A stretch of DNA of 64,000 bases from Trematomus loennbergii (Eukaryota; Chordata; Actinopteri; Perciformes; Nototheniidae): assembly GCA_012861695.1 (NCBI GenBank), contig JAAOOA010000156.1, forward strand, positions 248,001 to 312,000. Direction: 5' to 3'. How positions within the stretch are numbered: the first letter of the stretch is position 1; each line of letters opens with the position of its first letter. The translations under genes and the position numbers were made by a program. This document shows, piece after piece, positions 24,953 through 35,659 of this stretch. Under the pieces are notes generated by a model. It saw nothing but the letters and a program-made list of their open reading frames with translations. It was not told the origin of the DNA and searched no databases.

Positions 24953-25124
24953 AGTAAGTCTAATGTAAGTGTGCATTTTATCAAAAACATTTATTTTAGT
25001 TTTACTGTTTGTGGGATTAAGTGTTTTATTCAAGTTCATCATATGCCACCGACACATCCCCATTGTCTATTGAGCAATCACATAAAACATATCTGAAACC
25101 TCTCAAACAGCACATGCTCTATAT

Positions 25125-26250
25125 CAGGGTTGGCAACCCCTGGCACGCGTGCCACCATTGGCACGCGGCACCGTAACCAGTGGCACACTAGGAATAAGTG
25201 GAATAAGTGTGCAAAATATTTAAATTTTATTTTCGGATCCTGAACGAGACCGCCGCCAGAGCGCGTCTCCCCGTTACCTGCAGAAGGAAGCCATGCACGC
25301 AATGCAGCCCCGCTCTCTTTAACTCCAGGTGACTTTCTGCCGCTTTCCTCCGTAATGCAGTGCTGATAGTTTCACCACAGAGGAAAGCACTACCCATAAC
25401 GAGCTGTAAAAATGCCGCAGTTTTTGCGTGGCGATCGATATCGGCCGATACTCACTCTCTGCCGATCGATCGGTGCTCTCTAAAAATGCCGATTGCGAGA
25501 CGTAAAATACATGACACTTTTCTCTGTGTGCGGCAAAACAAGCTCGCCAAAATCGCTTCACCAGTCTGGCAGTATTTTAAGGCAGTGGTTCTCAACTGGT
25601 GGGTCGCGACCCAAAAGTGGGTCGCGGACCCGTTTCGAGTGGGTCGCGGATGTGTGAGTGTTTTTTTGGGGGAAAAACTCAAACTTTTATTTTGAAGGCC
25701 CGATTTTCTTCTCAGAGTGTACCAGAATGCGTAGTTTATGTTAGTATTTCTAAAAATCTCCTGGGGGAGAATCCCCCCAGACCCCCCTGCTGGGGTTGGG
25801 TTTCAGCATGTGTGCCTTTTTATATAGTTCAGCTTTGATTCCATCATCTCATTAAACCTTTTTTAAAAGCATACTTTAGTTCTGTGAAGGGATATGAGGG
25901 ATATATGCACTGTACTTCACTTTTGTTAATATTGTATGCTCAAAAGCGTATATATTACAGCACGATTTTTTGTTGAATAGATTTGAGTGCTTCAAAATGT
26001 TGGGTCGCGATGTATTGACCAAGTAAAAAGTGGGTCCCGAGGCCTGACCAGTTGAGAACCACTGTTTTAAGGTGTCCGAAAATGACAATGAAATAGTGGT
26101 ATGCAACGTGTGTGAAGCAGAAATCCTGCAGCTCCACCCGCTGTGACGGACCGGCGATCGTCGCATCGTTGATAATTCACAATCGTCGGCATGCTGATAC
26201 AAAAAAATGTTTTGAATGGCACTTCATATCAAAAAGGTTGCCGACCCCTG
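25125..26250. mobile_element. hAT element A (unit 2)
   Basis: The ends are CAGGGTTGGCAACCCC and GGTTGCCGACCCCTG with the TSD CTCTATAT (25,117-25,124 and 26,251-26,258). It is orthologous to 6,724-8,998 but lacks element B and instead holds hAT D. About 340 bp present in unit 1 (7,276-7,617) is missing here. Confidence 0.9.
25583..26064. mobile_element. hAT element D nested in hAT A (unit 2)
   Basis: The terminal inverted repeat CAGTGGTTCTCAACTGGT...CAGTTGAGAACCACTG is flanked by a perfect 8-bp TSD TTTTAAGG (25,575-25,582 and 26,065-26,072). At 482 bp it is non-autonomous. Unit 1 has the empty site near 7,190, so insertion followed the duplication. Confidence 0.92.
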
Positions 26251-26309
26251 CTCTATATAATATTCTACATATAGAGACTTTAAGTGTTCAGCTGTTTGAA
26301 AAAGATTAT

Positions 26310-27270
26310 TATTATTATTTTTATTTAGGAAAATTCTTTTTCAAATAAATAGATAATCTGTCCAATCCAAAGGGAACAAATGCCAAACTTCATTGCATCT
26401 CATCAAAAGGTGTTAGTCTGTGGAATAACTCTACTGATGCACTAAAATATACAAGTCTTTCTAAACTGAAAGTATTATTTAGGAGCCAAATCATTAATGG
26501 TTATGAACAGGACCTGTAAAATCCCATTTGTTATTTCTTGTAAATATAAAAGTAATTTCTTCCTGATTGTTTTGTAAAAAAAAAAAAAAAGACAAACATA
26601 TCGCTGGTGGATTTTTTTTCTGATGACGATGACCTAATATTTTATTTATAAGGGAAATGTATGCTAGAGGGGGTAGGACCAGAAAAGTGTTTTAAAACTT
26701 ATTCTTGCCCCTGTTGAACATGACAGAGACTAATTGAGAATTATTGTTATTTATTTTTTTGTTTTCTTTTGTATTATTATTATTTTTTTGTACTTTGTTA
26801 TAATTATTATTATGAGTTAGAAGAAACAAGAAAGAAAATGATATATATATATTATTATTATTGTTGTATGTTTTGTTTCTGGCATGCTCAATAAACTGAC
26901 TAAAAAAAAAAACCTTCAGAGTAGATGAAAAACCCGGGAAATGGTTTGAGACAGATTATGACCAAATGTAGAAAAGGAGTAAATGCTTCTCCTCTGTCAA
27001 ATTTGGGAAACAATAGTATGAGAAAAGAGGGGAAAAATAAGCAAGGTGTAAGAAAGTCCCCTGTTTTTCATACGAGACCGAATGGAAATAATTTGTCGTA
27101 TGAAGAAGAAACATAAATACTTAAATCAAGATTTAAATTCAACTGATAAACGCCTCTAAGCTTCAAGGGTCAAAGCTAATCCAAGATTTAAAGATATTTT
27201 CTAACCTTTGATTATTCATAAAATGAAGGTATTTTATAATGAAATATATTTACTGTATGATGTGTCTTCT
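26310..27270. other. Non-coding intron sequence before V exon
   Basis: It is AT-rich with simple tracts (ATT)n at 26,308-26,345, poly-A near 26,575-26,590 and an (AT)n/(ATT)n run at 26,841-26,865, ending in AATAAACTGACT plus poly-A near 26,890-26,912. The last part may be a degraded retroposon tail. No exon is apparent. Confidence 0.4.
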
Positions 27271-27279
27271 GTTTTACAG

Positions 27280-27594
27280 GGATCAGTGCTGGGACTCCTG
27301 TGTTTGTGCTGAAGGGAGAGGATGTGCTTCTGAATGTCATCAAAGATGATGTTCTTCAGGATGTTTTTAGTTTTTCATGGAAATTTAAGGAAAACCAAAA
27401 AGTATTAACAGTTAACCCTGGCAACAATCCAAATGTATTTCCTGATTACACTGGAAGGATTGAGTTTCTTGTGAACAATTTCTCTGTGAAATTGAAGAAT
27501 ATCCAAGAGGCAGACAGTGGAGTTTACTCTGCTGTAGTGACAAAGCATTCAGGAGGTGAAACAGAAGCAGCTAAATACAAGATCAAAGTTCAAG
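27280..27594 (+). CDS. V-set Ig domain exon, unit 2
   Basis: A 315-nt exon (105 codons, phase 1-1) lies between TTTTACAG and GTAGGT. It encodes FVLKGEDVLLNVIKDDV, FSFSWKFKENQKVL (C-strand Trp), DYTGRIEFLVNNFSVKLKNI and QEADSGVYSAVVTKH. B and F strands lack cysteines, as in CD2/SLAM/CD48 membrane-distal domains. This domain would mediate ligand binding at the cell surface. Confidence 0.85.
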
Positions 27595-27677
27595 GTAGGT
27601 TTGTTAACCTCTCAAACACTGATAGAGTTTCTGTGGTCGTGTTTCTAAAACTCTTCACCTGCTTCTTCCCTCCTCAG

Positions 27678-27964
27678 ATCGAGCGTCTCTCCCTCTCCTC
27701 ACAGTGAGCTCTGTCTCTGAGAGCTCTCCCTCCTGTAGCTTCACTGTGACCTGCAGCTCACAGGACTCTCACATCAACAGCACTTTCACATGTGACACCA
27801 GAACCTGCAGTCAGGAGGGGGAGAGCGGTCAGAGGGGATCCCTGATACTTTTCTCCAGGTCCACCTATCAAGTCGATCGATCATCTGTAACCATAGTAAC
27901 CATGTCAGCTGGACCAGCAACACCATAATAATCACCAATATCAAAGATGACTGCCCAAAATATG
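27678..27964 (+). pseudogene. C2-set Ig domain exon with one-base deletion, unit 2
   Basis: The 287-nt exon is one base short of the phase-1 length (288). It encodes SLPLLTVSSVSESSPSCSFT, VTCSSQDSHINSTFTC and DTRTCSQEG, then loses frame at GAGGGGGAGAGC (about 27,818), where the inverted copy has GAGGGAGGAGAGC. Beyond that point the other frame carries the expected end (SIICNHSNHVSWTSNT, then DDCPKY). In the literal frame it stops at TAA after MSAGPATP. Confidence 0.8.
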
Positions 27965-28722
27965 GTAAGACTGAAAGAGAAAACTATTTCCTGATAATAA
28001 CACACAGTTTGGAGTCAGAACATCAGAGCATACAAGGGTTTTTTTTTGTATCAAAAACTTTGATATGTCTGTAAATAAGATACATTTTATTCCACAGTGT
28101 GACAAATACTGTTTGTTATAAATATTGTAAAATCCATGTATTTACAGTGCAAATATTGCTAACTATATTTGTCCTCGTCTCAACATAACCTCTTTTAGTG
28201 TCCGCTTCTGTGAGCAGTGTTTTTCAGACAGGACGAAGAAAACTAGAAAAGTGCATAAAACCCAGTTAAAAGCTTGTTTTTCTTAATGGCACATTTCAGT
28301 TAAACCTGTATAAATAAATAAAAGGATGAGCCTTATCTTTAACTAGAATGAAGTGTTTTAATAAGTATTTTGTAGTTTATGAAACTAAACTGGAAATTAG
28401 TCGGTGAAATTGGGGAAGTTTCTGCTCCAGTATTTGACTAGCAAAACCAGCTATCAACATCTGCAGCGTTGCTTTGATTAAACAAGAAGCAGGTGGTGTT
28501 TACATTTGCTCATTCAGTTTCACATTGAACTGACTGTTTGGTTTAACATGTTAGGGTTAAATCAAACAAATTAAATTATTTCTTACAACAGATCAGTCTG
28601 CTACTAAGATATTTTTGCGTAATTAAATCTAACAGTCTGGCAGGATGTGAGGCAGTCGCACACTTGACTAAGTTTATGAATTTAATCAAGCATTATAATG
28701 TGGCTTATGTTTTTATTTACAG

Positions 28723-28827
28723 CTAGTCAACCAACAAACCCTGTTCCCATCATTTTGGGAGTATTCTTCCCAATTCTCGCTCTCGCCATCACTGTTGTAG
28801 TACTTTGGTATCTTCGAACGAGAACAA
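28723..28827 (+). CDS. Transmembrane exon, unit 2
   Basis: A 105-nt exon in phase 1-1, between TATTTACAG and GTAAGT, encodes ASQPTNPVP, then IILGVFFPILALAITVVVLW (membrane span) and YLRTRT as a basic stop-transfer. It is the intact version of the remnants at 6,491-6,552 and 24,892-24,952. Confidence 0.75.
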
Positions 28828-29733
28828 GTAAGTGAGGGTGCATTTTATCAAAAACATTTATTTTTGTTTTACTGTTTGTGGGAATTAGTGTTTTATTCAA
28901 GTTCATCATATGCCACCTACACATCCTCATTGTCTATTGAGCAATCACATAAAACATGTCTGAAACCTCTCATACAGCAACATACTCTATATACTATTCT
29001 CAAGGGTGTAACTTTGGTTTGAGAAGTGGGGGGGACACAAAACAGGGGGTCCTCCGCAATGAAACATTTTCTCAATTTAATTCCATTTCCTGCCTTTCTA
29101 CAATATATTAGGGACTATAGTGTTAACAAATCCAAGAAAAATGTGTAGTGTATATAATGAGTGTGCACACTTATCTAGTATCCTATTCATGTGAACCTGT
29201 TTTATTTGAGATTACCTTACCTCCTGTTGGGGGGTACCCCCGGGAAGATTTTTGTCTTTAAATCAAGCTAAAGCATCAATCTGGTGCACTTTGAGGGCCA
29301 CATGAAGAGATGTATGGATACAGCTCTCAACAATCAAATGAAACAGAACTGTATATATTTCAATAATCAAAAAAACATTATAATATGCTCACAAGCAATA
29401 ACACATCATTGATAAACTCCTCTCTATATCTTTATTTTACCTAGTCTGCATTCTTTCTTTTATTTATGCATATTTGACTAATCACTCCCCTTTCAAACTG
29501 TGTTTTTTATTTTTGTACTGACCTATAGTACACATTGGAAGGATTTCTTAATTTATTTTATATACAACTAATATTACATATGGAAATATTTGTTTACATA
29601 GATGACCAAACCGTTTGAGACCCACTGAGATAACTTAGACTATAGTTTACAACCTAATCCCTCAGAGTCCTTTACCTCACTGAGCTGACGTGATCTCTCT
29701 CAGTCCCCCAGGAGAGAGCTCTCCCTCTCCTTA

Positions 29734-30314
29734 CGGCCCGTCCACACAGCAGCGTTAAAAAAATCTTGGAGGTGGGCGTATCTGAAGCTTGGGGATTTTT
29801 TGCGAGCAAGGCACCAACAACCAATCACATGAATCTCCCGCCGCGACATACGAAGCAAAAAAGTTTGCAGTAAACTGGATAAAAACTCCCCAAACAGGCG
29901 AAAACATACCACTGTCTCTGCCACCTCCCTCCATGCCTGGCTCCTCCGGTTTATATCCCGGTAGGTAAATAGGGACTGGTCATAAAGCACCGGTGATTCC
30001 CTACCGCTAATTTCTCCCATTTTTTGGAATATGAGGAAATGACCTGCGGTATGTCTCTCCCAGCATACACGCCGTTTGATTGGCTAGAGCTTGAACTGTC
30101 AGATTTGCATACACGGGATTTGATTGGCTGACGCTTCCACCTCAGCTTCAAAAGTTGAACATTGCTCAACTTTGAATCCTGAAAATCCTGAAAATCTCCG
30201 CTCGCCTGCCCACAATGCAGTTCGGCGAAAAGTGAGGCAAATGACGTCACCCCATTCAAAGTGAATGGGCAGAAGCGTTTCAAGATTTTTTAACGCTGCT
30301 GTGTGGACGGTCCG
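29734..30314. mobile_element. PIF/Harbinger-type MITE, copy 1 of a tandem pair
   Basis: The terminal inverted repeat CGGCCCGTCCACACAGC...GCTGTGTGGACGGTCCG is flanked by TTA at 29,731-29,733 and 30,315-30,317, the 3-bp TSD typical of PIF/Harbinger. The body (581 bp) is non-coding. The right TTA is shared with the next copy. Confidence 0.85.
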
Positions 30315-30317
30315 TTA

Positions 30318-30888
30318 CGGGCCGTCTCCACGGCAGTGTTAAAAAAATCTTGGAGGTGGGCGTATCTGAAGCTTGAGGATTTTTTTGCGAGCAACCAATC
30401 ACATGAATCTCCCGCCCGCGACATATGAAGCAAAAAAGCCCGAAGTAAACTGGATATAAACTCCCCAAAACAGGCGAAAACCTACCACTGTCTCTGCCAC
30501 CTCCCTCCATGCCTGGTTCCTCCGGTTTATATCCCGGTAGGTCTGGTCATAAAGCACCGGGTGATTGATTCGCTACCGCTAATTTCTCCTCCATGTTTTG
30601 GAATATGAGGAAATGACCTGCGGTATTTCTCTCCCAGCATACACGCCGTTTGATTGGCTAGAGCTTGAACTGTCAGATTTGCGTACACGGGATTTGATTG
30701 GCTGACGCTTCCTCCTCAGCTTCAAAAGTTGAACATTGTTCAACTTTGGATCTTGAAAATCCTGAGAATCTCCGCTCGCCTGCCCACAGTGCATTTCGGC
30801 GAAAGCGAAAAAAAGTGACGTCACCCCATTCAAAGTGAATGGGCAGAAGCGTTTCAAGATTTTTTAACGCTGCCGTGGAGACGGCCCG
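30318..30888. mobile_element. PIF/Harbinger-type MITE, copy 2 of a tandem pair
   Basis: It starts CGGGCCGTCTCCACGGC and ends GCCGTGGAGACGGCCCG, flanked by TTA (30,315-30,317 and 30,889-30,891). It is roughly 90% similar by eye to copy 1 in the same orientation, but its terminal 20 bp carry compensating changes on both sides that preserve the inverted repeat. Confidence 0.85.
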
Positions 30889-30891
30889 TTA

Positions 30892-31345
30892 CTGTTGAAA
30901 CAGCTTCTAATCTCCGTTAGCTCCGAGCTAGCACCAGATGCTAACAACAACCCCGTAACTCTCTCTGTCTCTCTCTCTCTCTATTTATCTCTCTCTCTCT
31001 CTCTCAGTCTCTCAAAGTCCGACAGGAGAGAGCTCTCCCTCTCCTTATTGTTGAAACAGCTTCTAATCTCTGTTAGCTCCGAGCTAGCACCAGATGCTAA
31101 CAACAACCCACGTAACTCTCTCAGTCTCTCTCTCTGTCCCTCTGTCTCTCTCTCTCTATTTCTCTATTTCTCTCTCTCTCAGTCTCTCAAAGTCCGACAG
31201 GAAAGAGCTCTCCTCTCCTTATTGTTGAAACAGCTACTAATCTCCGTTAGCTCCGAGCTAGCACCAAATGCTAACAACAACCCCCGTAACTCTCTATGTC
31301 TCTCTCTCTCTGTCTCTCTCTCTTTCTATCTCTCTCTCACAAAAT
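30892..31345 (+). repeat. Three ~160-bp tandem units with CT microsatellites
   Basis: Each unit starts TGTTGAAACAGCTTCTAATC or a close variant, continues GTTAGCTCCGAGCTAGCACC and a (CT/TCTC)n tract, and ends AGTC(C)GACAGGAGAGAGCTC. A partial fourth unit lies left of the MITEs (29,695-29,731), showing that the MITEs inserted within the array. The long open frame across it is a by-product of the repeat. Confidence 0.8.
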
Positions 31346-31694
31346 GCGCTCGTGCCACACACACACAGACGCTCCTCCGTGACGAGGACCGCTTGCGTAA
31401 AAAATAAACACATTTGAAAAGTGGGGGGGACACAAACGGGATTTTGAAAAGTGGGGAGGACATGTCCCCCCTGTCCCCAGTGGAAATTACGCCCATGACT
31501 ATTCTACATATAGAGACTTCAAGTGTTCAGCTGTTTGAAAAAGATAATTTAGACACAACCGATATCTGGATCAAGTCAGATGCAGCTCAAGTAATGTAAA
31601 TGTTATGAAGGTAATAAGCTTTAAAGGTGAAGCTCTCAAAATGAAATGTAAATTAATGCAAATCCACATATATTTTGTTTTGACTAACCTGCAG

Positions 31695-31738
31695 GCAAAA
31701 GAATGATTGTCGAAAATACAATTTATGATACTGCTCAG
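31695..31738 (+). CDS. Cytoplasmic tyrosine-motif exon, unit 2
   Basis: A 44-nt exon between CTGCAG and GTAAGA joins to the transmembrane exon as T-S and reads KRMIVENTIYDTAQ. TIYDTA resembles the SLAM-family ITSM core (TxYxxV/I) with Ala at the last position. Known ITSMs bind SAP-type SH2 adaptors; whether this variant would is unknown. Confidence 0.62.
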
Positions 31739-32917
31739 GTAAGAGACAAGTTTTTTTTTTTACTTTTGAGTGAAAAAATAATTTAACTGAATTTTAGATT
31801 TTGAACAATTTAAACAGACTTGGACTGAATATGAGGAACAAGCTAAATCCATAACTGGAGCCTCAGACAGTTATATTGCCTACTATGCACACTAATCACT
31901 ATGCACTATGCACACTAATCACTATGCACACAGATATCTGCATATATGTATTTGCTATTTACTGTATATTATCCATGACTCCTTTCTACACCACCTGCCT
32001 GCAGTTCCAGGTCCTGCTGCTCACATTTCTGGTTGTGCTGCTTGCTCTTTTAAAGCTTGGATCCGACTAACCTGATGCACCGCGATGCTTCTCTCTAAAC
32101 CTGCTGCTGAGGTTCTGTCTGGCAATAATTGTGTTTAAACTGCACTGTGTTTCTTAGTGTGTATTTGTTGTTTGCTTGTGTGGGTTTTTTTCTTCTTTCT
32201 TTTTTAAATATAGTTTTCCCATAAGTTGATGCACTGATGGAACGATGCTCCTTTTTCTAAAACTCAAAAGGTGTCATGTTCTTAAAACTCTTAATGGCAT
32301 GCTGGTGTCGTAAACATAATGCAGACACAGTGACATTTCTTTCATGCATATCACATGATCACAGCTTTGCTTCATATCTTTCACACAGCCGTTAACCAAA
32401 GCTATGCCACTTCCTACTGAGCCGAGTGGTTTGTACTTTTGCATTTTTTTACACAACACATGCTGAGAGCAGAAGCCTCTCACGGGAAAGCTGCACTTGA
32501 GATACATTTGTTTTCAAACCGTGTGATATAGTTGTGTGAAAAGTTAAACACAGTAACGTACAGATAACTGTTTTAAGAGAACCAGAAATCTAAATGTTTG
32601 GTCTCAGAACAAATTAAGAAAAGAGGAGACCTGTAATTTCCCATTTCTTTCTCTAAATGCAAAGTACTGTATGTGTTGCAGTGCAAATGCTTTTTTGTGT
32701 GCTTATTTGGCCTTACTCTGCTTTTGATTAATAACACCTAAAATGTCATGCCTTTTAACTGAAAATACAAATGAATCTTACATTTTTGTTAAACACCATT
32801 ATCACTTTTACAGTCAATAATATGGAATTGTATTGTATTTGAGGAATATATGACATATACAAATACAATATTATATACAAACAACCTTTGGTAAATCAAT
32901 GTTTTGTGACGTTCCAG

Positions 32918-33070
32918 TTCGGAGCTCCAGCCCGGCGTAAGGACCCAACTGCTGATGAAGCTTCAGCTCCGCCTCTGTTCTGCACCTATGCTTTGGTTGG
33001 TCCTAAAACTTGACCTCCAGCACCCACTGAGACTAGAAACACAGCTCCGCTAGAGAGTGTGTACGCTCAG
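32918..33070 (+). CDS. Last cytoplasmic exon, unit 2, with in-frame open sequence after the stop
   Basis: After CGTTCCAG the frame reads FGAPARRKDPTADEASAPPL and FCTYALVGPKT, then TGA at 33,011-33,013. YALV is a Yxx(V/L)-type motif. The same frame remains open beyond the TGA for 19 codons, ending ESVYAQ exactly at a GTAAAA donor-like site (33,071). The TGA is present in both units. An alternative exon 5'-bounded at 32,005 (hydrophobic reading) is possible but less convincing. Confidence 0.55.
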
Positions 33071-34045
33071 GTAAAAAAGACCACACCAGGTCCTTGAAAA
33101 ATGATCAGGAGTCGTAATCCACATACTGCACTTTGGGATTAAGATTTATGGCAACTGAGCCATGGACTTCATTTTCACATTACCCTCTTTTGGTGTGAAC
33201 ATCCTAAACACGTCCTGTGTCTGCACCCAGAAGTGCTCTAACTCCACCTTCAATGCACAGCTGTGATTGGTTAATGATCGGTTTAAATGACTCATCAGCT
33301 TTTCTTGCAGTGTATGCATTTGAAGCTCGATGGCTATCGGCTGCCATCTTGTCTCAAAGGACATTATTTATTGACTCCTCTCAGACAATACTGTGACAAA
33401 CATGTATTTTTTTTTTTTATATCTTTATTTCTGTCTGTTGTATGCACCTGCTCCTATTAGTCTATTTAGAAATATGGGAAAGCAATGATGTTTTGTAAAT
33501 TTGTACGAACGTTTCAAAGACTAGCTAACTTGAAGAGCAACAGGAACCACTGATCCTAGTTAGCAATGTGTGTCCTGTTTTGCTCTAACACACACACCAC
33601 CAAGTCTTCTTACTGTATAAACCACATAACATTTTGCATGATGTGAAAATATGAACTTCTCTTTTTCAAAGTTCCTCTCTTAACTCTGTTTTGGGATCTT
33701 TTAATAAAGACCTTTTTTAATCTGAAAGTCAATTACAGGATGATTAACAAGGCACTTTTCATTTCAGTTGGTGTATGTTGCACCAGATGAAGCAAAAGGT
33801 GGAAAAAAAACATTACAATTGTGTCAATACATTACATAAAAACAATAAAAGGCGTAGTTTGCACTGTTTATTACTCACATTAGTTTGTGTTGCTTTACTG
33901 TAACTCTTCTAGCTGGTGTCCTGCACAAAGAACCATAACCATGACTCTGTATACCAAACTAAAGATGCCTGCGGTAAAATGTCAACATTTTTATATTCTG
34001 TTTCAAAGAAAGAGGAACGTGCAAAGATATCTTCACAGAGCACAT

Positions 34046-35597
34046 TGTTGTGTCCCGTAATTTGAGTCTAGTCATGTTTCATGTTTGTGTTTAGTCATTT
34101 GTTGTCTTGTCTCCCACTTCCTGTTTTATTTAGACACTCACCTGTCATGTTTCATTCCAGGTTCCTTGGCTGCGTTTCACTTCGGTTAAATGGATTCCTT
34201 GCGTCCCTCACTTGCGTCGTTTCCCTGCGACTAGTCCCTCCCACCAGGGAAGCATGGAGAGACGCAAGGAAACCACGAGAAGCAGGGAAATGAGTTTTAA
34301 GATCAATGGGACGTCCTTTCCTCCGGAGCGTCACGTGAAGCGACGTCCGTTTGTGATGACGCTGCACAGCTGATCGTCTGACAGCAGCTCTGTCCCCGTT
34401 ATTTTCACAAACACCCCCGCCTCTGTTAGTACACATTTACTGACACAAACATTTGTATCATCTGTTGTAGACCCAAATAAATAAAATCAAATAAGAACTC
34501 ATTCTCAAAAAAGATAAACGCCATTCTTAAAATGTAAAAACGAACATTAGTTTGATTAATATTGATTAGAGTGCACAATAGAAATAAAATAATTGAGAGA
34601 AGAAAAAGAGATATGTTATCTATCAAAACCCAGTTATATTAACATTCATCATTGCACACTTAGTTTGTTTGTGTGGATATGTAGCAATTAACATGTTAAA
34701 TAGCACTTAATGACTGACTGAATGGAAATGACAATAAATGAAAATGTAAAACGAAAAAAGCGATCATGAAAATGTTTCCAATAAATGAATAAAATGATTT
34801 TTGACCACTTTGTTGTTCAGATATATCACATATTTGTAACTAAAAGATACATTAATTGAAACAAAACACGGTATAAACTGAGAAGTGAGTCCCGTGAGTT
34901 TCATGTGTTTTCTTCACTCCGCTGGGAAACTGCTCTCATGTCAAGAAGCATCAGATCATTGCATGCCTGCATCGTCCAATCAGTGAGCGATACACAGTAA
35001 GGGGGCGGGGCGAGTGTCTGAGGATTTCATCGAAGGATGGTCTGGTGGTTCCTCGATTATAGCTCCTCCATTATCGCTCCTCGCTCCTCGGTCCTCCGGC
35101 AAAAATAAGGCCATTGGGACGCTACTCAAGATGGCGCAGACAAATCAACTTCCGGTGAGACCGAGACCGAGGAGCGAGGAAATGAAAAATAAGAGAAGTG
35201 AAACGCAGCCCTTGACTCCCTACCCTTGTGTGTGTCTCCCGCACCCGCCCCTGATTGTTTCCACCTGTGCCTAGTTACCTCCTGTTTATATTCCCCAGTC
35301 TCCCTTGTCTTGTGTCAGTTCATCTTGTCCTGTCTCCATGCCAGTAGTCAGCGTACCAGCGACTAGTTATTTTGTCTCAAGCCTAATTTATGCTCCTGAA
35401 GGATTTTGTAAGTTTTGTTCCTCACGTTGTGAGCGATTTTCTTTTGTGCCCTTTTTGTGCCCTTTTTCACCTCGTCAAGAGTGTCGATCCTTATTTGAAC
35501 ATCCTATTTTTGGAATAAAGTACCTTTTGCATACTTTACCTTTGTCTCCCGGGTTGTGCATTTGAGTCCTGTACCTTGTGTTTCCAAGTTTGTGACA
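34046..35597 (+). mobile_element. Solo-LTR-like element (1.55 kb) with nested MITE
   Basis: The block begins TGTTGTGTCCC and ends TTTGTGACA (TG...CA). It is flanked by a 5-bp duplication CACAT (34,041-34,045 and 35,598-35,602) and has AATAAAG at about 35,513. The homologous site in unit 1 (about 21,215) is empty. These features fit a solo LTR, but no internal retroviral-type gene is present, so the class is an inference. Confidence 0.6.
34168..35210. mobile_element. MITE with GGCTGCGTTTCACTTC termini, nested in the LTR-like element
   Basis: The terminal inverted repeat GGCTGCGTTTCACTTC...GAAGTGAAACGCAGCC has a possible 3-bp TSD CTT on both sides. The interior is non-coding and contains a GCTCCTC-rich segment near 35,050-35,100. 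The short TSD hints at PIF/Harbinger. Confidence 0.65.
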
Positions 35598-35659
35598 CAC
35601 ATATTCTGCACTGGCAAAACAAATAACTAACCATAAAATAAGGAAGGCCAGTCTTATGT

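Larger units (their letters stand above)
29001..31497. mobile_element. hAT element F (2.5 kb)
   Basis: The end CAAGGGTGTAACTTTGG faces CCAGTGGAAATTACGCCCATG, an imperfect inverted repeat. The flanking TSD ACTATTCT is perfect (28,993-29,000 and 31,498-31,505). The subterminal GTGGGGGGGACA motif appears at both ends. It is nested in the intron between the transmembrane and tail exons of the unit 2 gene and contains two Harbinger MITEs and a CT-rich tandem repeat. No transposase is readable. Confidence 0.88.
24057..33013 (+). pseudogene. SLAM/CD2-like IgSF receptor, unit 2 copy (six exons, frameshifted)
   Basis: The exons are 24,057-24,117 (signal peptide), 27,280-27,594 (V-set), 27,678-27,964 (C2-set), 28,723-28,827 (transmembrane), 31,695-31,738 (tail) and 32,918-33,013 (tail and TGA). 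All have GT/AG borders and compatible phases (1-1-1-1-0). A V domain without canonical cysteines, a C2 domain with several, and tyrosine motifs in the tail fit the SLAM/CD2 group of leukocyte adhesion/signalling receptors. The C2 exon lacks one base, which would end translation at TAA near 27,928. If that is an assembly error, this would be an intact gene. Which SLAM-family member it is cannot be told. Confidence 0.78.

Noticed and set aside
30895..31407. 170-codon open frame rich in SLSLSLS
   Set aside because: It is a direct translation of CT microsatellites within three tandem repeats and has no domain or splice support.
32005..32070. Hydrophobic exon FQVLLLTFLVVLLALLKLGSD as the normal end of the unit 2 receptor
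   Set aside because: The reading is not conserved in unit 1 (13,426 onward shifts by one base and ends early), whereas the exon at 32,918 keeps its frame in both units.
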